DNA from: UBA995 sp035477115 | Lineage (GTDB): Bacteria; Bacillota; Sulfobacillia; UBA995 | Reading direction: 5' to 3' | Length of the DNA stretch: 64,000 nt | NCBI GenBank assembly: GCA_035477115.1 | Contig: DATIKW010000029.1 | Location: 1-64,000 of the forward strand | Shown: in pieces, positions 59,691 to 64,000 of the stretch | Layout: each line of letters opens with the position of its first letter | Numbering within the stretch: the stretch's first letter is position 1 | The notes under the pieces: model-generated | Seen by the model: only the letters and a program-made list of their open reading frames with translations | What the model was told of the DNA's origin: nothing | The model's database searches: none | Position numbers and translations under genes: made by a program

Positions 59691-60134
59691 GTGGTAGTGC
59701 AAAGGGTGAGCGGCGCTGCGGTTGACTCGGAGGGCCGGCGGGTCAGCGCGATCGGCGCCGGCCTGGTAGTCCTGCTCGGGGTCGGCGCGGGAGATGGACC
59801 GGCGGATGCCGATGTTCTGGCCGAGCGCACCGCCAGGCTGCGCATATTCGATGATGATGGGGGCAAGCTCAACCGGTCGGCCCTGGATGTGGGCGGCGAA
59901 GTCCTGGTAGTCTCCCAGTTCACCCTGTACGGAGAGGTGTGGCGGGGACTCCGGCCTGGCTTCAGCCGGGCCGCCGCCCGCGAGCGAGGGGAGGAACTCT
60001 ACGCCCGGTATATCGCCACGCTGCGGGATCAAGGTCTGCACGTGGTCGCCGGCGAGTACGGCGCCCGGATGCAGGTGTCGCTGGTCAACGATGGCCCGGT
60101 CACCATCCTCATGGACTCGGAGCGGGCATTCTGA
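59691..60134 (+). CDS. dtd: D-aminoacyl-tRNA deacylase
   Basis: 147 residues. N-terminus VVVQRVSGAAV, the SQFTLYG motif and VNDGPVTILMDS (the two catalytic loops, Thr of the second in place). Removes D-amino acids from tRNA. The GTG at 59691 is the only in-frame start after an upstream stop. Lies 38 bases after relA in the conserved Bacillota order. Confidence 0.93.
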   Translation: MVVQRVSGAAVDSEGRRVSAIGAGLVVLLGVGAGDGPADADVLAERTARLRIFDDDGGKLNRSALDVGGEVLVVSQFTLYGEVWRGLRPGFSRAAARERGEELYARYIATLRDQGLHVVAGEYGARMQVSLVNDGPVTILMDSERAF

Positions 60135-60146
60135 AGGAGTGAAAAG

Positions 60147-60782
60147 GTGAACGCCGTGTTCTGTAAAGGCTTTCCCGTCGGCCCCTTTGCCGCGAACTGC
60201 TATCTCCTGGGCTGCGAGACCTCCAGGCGCCTTGCGGTGATCGATCCCGGCGGGAACGCCAGCCGCATCCTGGGGACGGCCGCTGAAGCGGGCTTCACGA
60301 TCGAGTACATCCTCAACACCCACGGCCACCTCGACCACGTCGGGGCCAACGGCGCGGTCAAGCAAGCCACCGGCGCCCCCATCCTCATCGCCGCTCCGGA
60401 CGCGCCGATGTTGACCAGTCCCGGGCGGCAGCTTGCCGGGTTGCTCGTCCCTGGCTCGGGCGGGCCGCCGGCCGATAGGCTGTTAGCCGACGGCGATACC
60501 GTCGCCATCGGGGGGATCGTCCTGCGGGTGCTCCTCACTCCCGGCCACACGGCGGGGAGCGCGTGCTTCCTGGTGGGCGACGACCTGCTCTTCACCGGGG
60601 ACACGCTGTTCGCCGGTTCGGTCGGCCGGACCGACCTCTCCGGCGGCTGCTGGGAGGACCTACTGGCCAGTATTCGCGACAGGTTGTTGCCCCTGGGCGA
60701 CGGGGTGCGCGTCTTGCCCGGTCACGGCGAGGCGACCAGCATTGGGCAAGAACGGCGCTCCAATCCTTTCCTCCGCGACTAG
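60147..60782 (+). CDS. MBL-fold hydrolase (glyoxalase II-like)
   Basis: 211 residues. VGPFAANCYLLG N-terminus, metal motif LNTHGHLDHVGA, then LLTPGHTAGSACFLVG, LFTGDTLFAGSVGRTDL and LPGHGEATSIGQERRSNPFL. This is the YcbL/GloB-like type often found beside dtd and hisS. The end overlaps the convergent membrane protein gene by 4 bases. Confidence 0.9.
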   Translation: MNAVFCKGFPVGPFAANCYLLGCETSRRLAVIDPGGNASRILGTAAEAGFTIEYILNTHGHLDHVGANGAVKQATGAPILIAAPDAPMLTSPGRQLAGLLVPGSGGPPADRLLADGDTVAIGGIVLRVLLTPGHTAGSACFLVGDDLLFTGDTLFAGSVGRTDLSGGCWEDLLASIRDRLLPLGDGVRVLPGHGEATSIGQERRSNPFLRD

Positions 60783-62197
60783 AAGCGCAGGATCTGCGGC
60801 AGCAGGGCCAGGAGTCCCTGGAGCGTGGCCGACCCGGCCAGGCTGCGAGTACGATGGTACAGGTAGCCCGCGATCAGGAAGGCGGCGGGCGTAGTCACCG
60901 CGAGTTCGATCCAGCGGATCGCGCTGAAGGGTACGCCGGTGAGCAGCAAGGGGACGGCCCGAGATATGGCCGCGATGTAGGCGGTGACCAGGACGGCCAC
61001 GCCGCCGCCCGTGTACCGTTCGAGCGCATTCTGGACCAGTCCGCGGTAGTAGATTTCCGGCAGCACTCCCCCAATGAAGACGGCCCCTGCACTCACGCTG
61101 AGGAAGCGCGCAAACCCCAAGGCCTGAAAGCCGCGCGGCATGGCCAGCGCCGCGCCCAGGACCATGGCCGTCCCGAGGATCGATCCCGCAAGTAGGGCCC
61201 GAGGGAGTCGCCGGCCGTGCAGTCCCAGGTAAGACAGGGGCCAGCCGGCGTACCGGGCGTACCGTAAGGTGGCGACGGCCAACACCAGGTAGATGCCAAG
61301 CTCCGCCCAGACCGTGGGAGGCAGGAACGATCTTGCACCTATCTCCAGGAGTGGCAGGCCGGCGAGTAAGATCAGGAGCGTCCCGCGTCCTGCCGGCGGG
61401 TGCGCGGCCGCGGGATCGAGTTCGGCGGTCAGGGCGAAGACCGCTGCCAGCAGCAATAAGACCCCGATGGCGAACACGCCCCCCGCGACCGGCCAGGACA
61501 GCGGTGGCGTGACCGGAGTGGCGAAGAATCCTCCCGGCTGCTCGGGGGGGGGATCGAGTCGGAAGTGGCCCTCCGGCCCCAGGGAAGGCACCACCAGTTC
61601 GACCCGCAGCCCCTCGCTGTAATATACCTCAGGGTATCCGTAGCCCTCGATGCGGGTGAGGGACTTGGGTCCGGCGGCGAAGCGGCGAAAGACGCCAAAG
61701 ACCCGGAGCAAGCCGGGATCGTCGCGGTTGCGTGCCAGGACTGCTCTCGCCGTTTCTACCGCAGCCAGGTCCTCCACTGCCTGCGCCCCGGCCATGGCCT
61801 TCAAGTCCTGCAGACCCTGGTAGTCGAGGGGTAGGTAGACAGCTCGAATGCCGTCCTCCAGGGTCTCGAGGCCGGTGAGGGCCGTGAACTGGGCCGCCGC
61901 TTCCGGCGGCAACTCCACGCGGTAACTCCCCCGGCCGAGGATCACCGCCCCTCCCACCTGACCGGCCCTGAGTACGGGTATGATCCGGCCCTCGGCGACA
62001 TCCAGGCGCAGATACTTTCCGGCCAGCTGCAGGTTGGCGAAGGCATGCACCCGGTTGTCCGGATATTCCTCGAACAGCAGGCCGAGACTGGGGGGACTGA
62101 AGCTGATGAGCAGGAGGGCGATCATGCCAAGGGTGAGGATGGACAGGCTGGACCACACCAGGACCGGCATGGGGTTATGGCGTCGGGGTCGCGGCAC
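60779..62197 (-). CDS. CPBP-family membrane protein with degenerate protease motifs
   Basis: 472 residues. One N-terminal membrane helix (about 14-35), a 190-residue extracytoplasmic domain, then about eight membrane helices ending in a CPBP (Abi/Rce1-like) domain. The first motif EExxxR reads PEIYYRG (380-386) and the usual His residues of motifs 2 and 4 are absent, so it is probably not an active protease. GTG at 62197 has GGGGAGGG 9 bases upstream; ATG 62170 is the alternative. It runs against the housekeeping block and overlaps the MBL gene by 4 bases. Confidence 0.7.
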   Translation of the reverse strand: MPRPRRHNPMPVLVWSSLSILTLGMIALLLISFSPPSLGLLFEEYPDNRVHAFANLQLAGKYLRLDVAEGRIIPVLRAGQVGGAVILGRGSYRVELPPEAAAQFTALTGLETLEDGIRAVYLPLDYQGLQDLKAMAGAQAVEDLAAVETARAVLARNRDDPGLLRVFGVFRRFAAGPKSLTRIEGYGYPEVYYSEGLRVELVVPSLGPEGHFRLDPPPEQPGGFFATPVTPPLSWPVAGGVFAIGVLLLLAAVFALTAELDPAAAHPPAGRGTLLILLAGLPLLEIGARSFLPPTVWAELGIYLVLAVATLRYARYAGWPLSYLGLHGRRLPRALLAGSILGTAMVLGAALAMPRGFQALGFARFLSVSAGAVFIGGVLPEIYYRGLVQNALERYTGGGVAVLVTAYIAAISRAVPLLLTGVPFSAIRWIELAVTTPAAFLIAGYLYHRTRSLAGSATLQGLLALLPQILRF

Positions 62198-62285
62198 CCG
62201 GCTTTTCCCTCCCCGAAGTGACTGCAGGCATCTCTTCCATGCCAGGGCCGCAATTCCTCTAGCTGGAGGGGAGATCGCGCACCGG

Positions 62286-62314
62286 TTGACGGTCGGAAAT
62301 GGCATCGATAGAAT
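62286..62314 (+). promoter_or_regulatory. Sigma-A promoter of hisS-aspS
   Basis: TTGACG (62286-62291) and TAGAAT (62309-62314) with an exact 17-bp spacer. The leader to the hisS ATG is only about 28 nt, too short for a T-box, which many hisS genes of Bacillota carry. Confidence 0.65.
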
Positions 62315-62348
62315 GTAACGAGGACCATGGAAAGGGGCATGACGCGGG

Positions 62349-63620
62349 ATGTCTCTAGTCCGGCCCCGGGGCACGACCGACGTGCTGCCTCCGCGCAGCG
62401 AACGCTGGCGCTCGCGCGAGGAGCGGTTTCGAGAAGTCTGCCGGCTGTTCGGATACCCCGAGATCTTGCTGCCGTTGTTCGAGCACGCCGAGTTATTCCA
62501 GCACACGGTCGGCGAGACCAGCGACATTGTGGTCAAGGAGCTGTATAGTTTCAGTGACCGCTCGGGCAGGCTGCTCGCCCTGCGCCCGGAAGGCACCGCC
62601 CCGGCGGCCCGCGCCTACCTCGAGAACGGTCTGCACAAGGGCCCGCAACCGGTCAAACTGGCTTACATCGGGCCGATGTTCCGCTATGAGCGCCCGCAAT
62701 CCGGGCGCTATCGGCAACACACCCAGATGGGCATCGAGTTGTTCGGCGCTCCCGAACCGGGGGCCGATGTCGAAGTGATCTCCCTGGCGGTCGAGTATTT
62801 ACGCCGGGAGAGCATCGCCGATCTGACCGTCCGCCTGAACAGCATCGGCTGTCCTGTCTGTCGCCCCGCCTATCGCGACGCCTTACGGGCTTTCATCGAC
62901 CCGATCTTGCCCGAACTCTGCGAGGACTGCCGGGCGCGCCAAGGCCGCAACCCCCTGCGCATCCTGGACTGTAAGGTCGAAACGTGCCGCCAGGCCTTGA
63001 GCGGGGCGCCGCGGACGCTGGACGGGCTCTGCGACCAATGCCGAGAGCACTTCGGAGCCGTGCGGCGGCAACTCAGTGTCCTCGGGCTGCCGCTGGAGAT
63101 TGACTCCTCCCTCGTCCGGGGGTTGGATTACTACACGCGGACCGTGTTCGAGCTGGTGCACCGCGAGGCGGGAAGCCAGCATGCGCTGTGCGGGGGCGGT
63201 CGCTATGACGGGTTGGTGGAGATCCTCGGCGGGCCCCCGACTCCCGGTGTCGGTTTTGGGATGGGACTCGAACGGGTACTTGACCTCACCGAGCGGTTCG
63301 GAGATGGTACGCCTTCGGCCTATCGTCCCGAGCTGTTCCTCGCGGTAGCCGGCGAGGAGGTCCGCGACCAGGCCCTCACCCTTGTTGCCGGCGCGCGGTG
63401 CGCCGGGGTGGCGACGACCATCGACTTCGGAGCGCGGAGTCTCAAGTCTCAGTTGAAGAACGCATCGCGCCTGGGTGCCGCTTTCTCGCTGGTGCTCGGT
63501 CAGCGCGAGATCGAGGCGGGTATGGGCTGTCTCCGGGACATGGGCGATGGCAGCGAATACCCCGTGGCCCTGGATCGACTGGTGGAGACCGTCCGGCAAC
63601 TGGCGGGGAGGAAGGATTGA
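62349..63620 (+). CDS. hisS: Histidyl-tRNA synthetase
   Basis: 423 residues. Class II motif 1 (PRGTTDVLPPRSERW), motif 2 (ALRPEGTAPAARAYLENGL ... GPMFRYERPQSGRYRQ), histidine loops LVRGLDYYTRTVFE and GGGRYDGLVEILGGPPTPGVGFGMGLER, and the C-terminal anticodon domain. The ATG at 62349 follows AAGGGG. The stop overlaps the aspS ATG (TGATG). Confidence 0.95.
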   Translation: MSLVRPRGTTDVLPPRSERWRSREERFREVCRLFGYPEILLPLFEHAELFQHTVGETSDIVVKELYSFSDRSGRLLALRPEGTAPAARAYLENGLHKGPQPVKLAYIGPMFRYERPQSGRYRQHTQMGIELFGAPEPGADVEVISLAVEYLRRESIADLTVRLNSIGCPVCRPAYRDALRAFIDPILPELCEDCRARQGRNPLRILDCKVETCRQALSGAPRTLDGLCDQCREHFGAVRRQLSVLGLPLEIDSSLVRGLDYYTRTVFELVHREAGSQHALCGGGRYDGLVEILGGPPTPGVGFGMGLERVLDLTERFGDGTPSAYRPELFLAVAGEEVRDQALTLVAGARCAGVATTIDFGARSLKSQLKNASRLGAAFSLVLGQREIEAGMGCLRDMGDGSEYPVALDRLVETVRQLAGRKD

Positions 63621-64000
63621 TGGCGGCAGAGGCGGGTTTCGGCCGGACGCACGGCTGCGGCCGTGTGACTTCCGCCTTGATCGGTCAGGATGTGGGGCTG
63701 TGCGGATGGGTTTCCCGGCACCGCGATCACGGCGGCGTGTTGTTCATCGACGTTCGGGACGCTTCCGGCCTGGTACAGGTGGTTGTCGCCCCGGAAACGC
63801 TGCCGGAGGCGCGGACGCTCCACGCCGAGGATGTGATCAGCGTTCGCGGCCGCGTGCGCGCCCGTCCCCCCGCGATGGTCAATCCCCGGGTGAGCACCGG
63901 CCAGGTCGAGGTGCACCTGGACCAACTGACCGTCCTCAACCGGTCGCGGACACCGCCGTTTTCCATCCAGGAGGAAGTGGGCGCCGACGAAGCGATCCGC
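63620..64000 (+). CDS. aspS: Aspartyl-tRNA synthetase, N-terminal part (cut by the window edge)
   Basis: 127 residues are visible. The N-terminus GRTHGCGRVTSALIGQDVGLCGWVSRHRDHGGVLFIDVRDASGLVQVV is the OB-fold anticodon-binding domain of bacterial AspRS. RVRARPPAMVNPRVSTGQVEV and TPPFSIQ lead into the catalytic domain, which lies beyond the edge. GGAGGAAGGATTG precedes the ATG. Confidence 0.93.
   Translation, partial: MAAEAGFGRTHGCGRVTSALIGQDVGLCGWVSRHRDHGGVLFIDVRDASGLVQVVVAPETLPEARTLHAEDVISVRGRVRARPPAMVNPRVSTGQVEVHLDQLTVLNRSRTPPFSIQEEVGADEAIR

Noticed and set aside
62198..62348. Possible T-box before hisS
   Set aside because: The promoter lies 28-35 bases before the ATG, leaving no room, and no GGTGG-type antiterminator sequence is present.

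Overview
The window is about two thirds G+C and densely packed, with many GTG and TTG starts and runs of genes joined by 4-nt overlaps. The gene set points to an anaerobic, flagellated member of the Bacillota. Markers are AddAB instead of RecBCD, MurT/GatD, IreB, a tryptophan T-box, a NiCo riboswitch, an [FeFe]-hydrogenase suite, and the conserved block lapA-recJ-apt-relA-dtd-MBL-hisS-aspS. Species cannot be named from the sequence.

Layout. 1-2.5 kb: end of a probable transposon, a half-size chromate transporter, an MFS exporter and an orphan GvpO-like gene. 2.6-3.5 kb: tRNA-Pro(CGG) and bioY. 3.6-10.4 kb: an acyl-CoA dehydrogenase divergent from a coupled leucine/isovalerate degradation operon (carboxyltransferase, hydratase, biotin carboxylase, biotin carrier, HMG-CoA lyase). 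10.4-13.6 kb: a small ORF, a Nudix hydrolase, an MBL hydrolase and two flavodoxin-fold oxidoreductases. 13.7-17.9 kb, minus strand: split methylmalonyl-CoA mutase, MeaB and an acyl-CoA dehydrogenase. Divergent from this, 18.0-26.3 kb: an XRE-cupin regulator with an apparently leaderless promoter, then an electron-bifurcating-type [FeFe]-hydrogenase (fused HydC-HydB, HydA), a small ferredoxin, a PAS-containing sensory [FeFe]-hydrogenase and a SpoIIE-type phosphatase. 26.4-30.7 kb, minus strand: a membrane protein, ireB, and a late flagellar set (flagellin, fliD, fliS, FlgN-like) with a sigma-D promoter. 30.8-38.8 kb: fur, murT-gatD, trxB-trxA, an HD protein, secD-secF, and a NiCo-riboswitch-controlled CDF exporter. 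38.8-45.7 kb: addB-addA. 45.9-48.3 kb, minus strand: an SLC13/ArsB-type permease and a YibE/F protein. 48.5-54 kb: a Trp T-box leader, a TrpB2-like synthase, a ParB/SerK-like protein, and a BchI-like ATPase with a VWA partner. 54-64 kb: a methyltransferase (minus), then the lapA-to-aspS housekeeping block with a degenerate CPBP-family membrane protein convergent inside it.

How it fits together. Leucine breakdown and the methylmalonyl-CoA mutase operon would yield acyl-CoAs and reduced carriers. The bifurcating hydrogenase can vent those electrons as H2, and the sensory hydrogenase/phosphatase pair may report H2 level. The mutase and hydrogenase operons face each other across 109 bp containing a regulator promoter and a palindromic operator, which suggests co-control. 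A G+C-rich palindromic element recurs five times; one copy lies in frame inside a flavodoxin-fold gene. The least understood unit is the ParB-like/BchI-like/VWA cassette, which appears to be transcribed from the tryptophan T-box leader.
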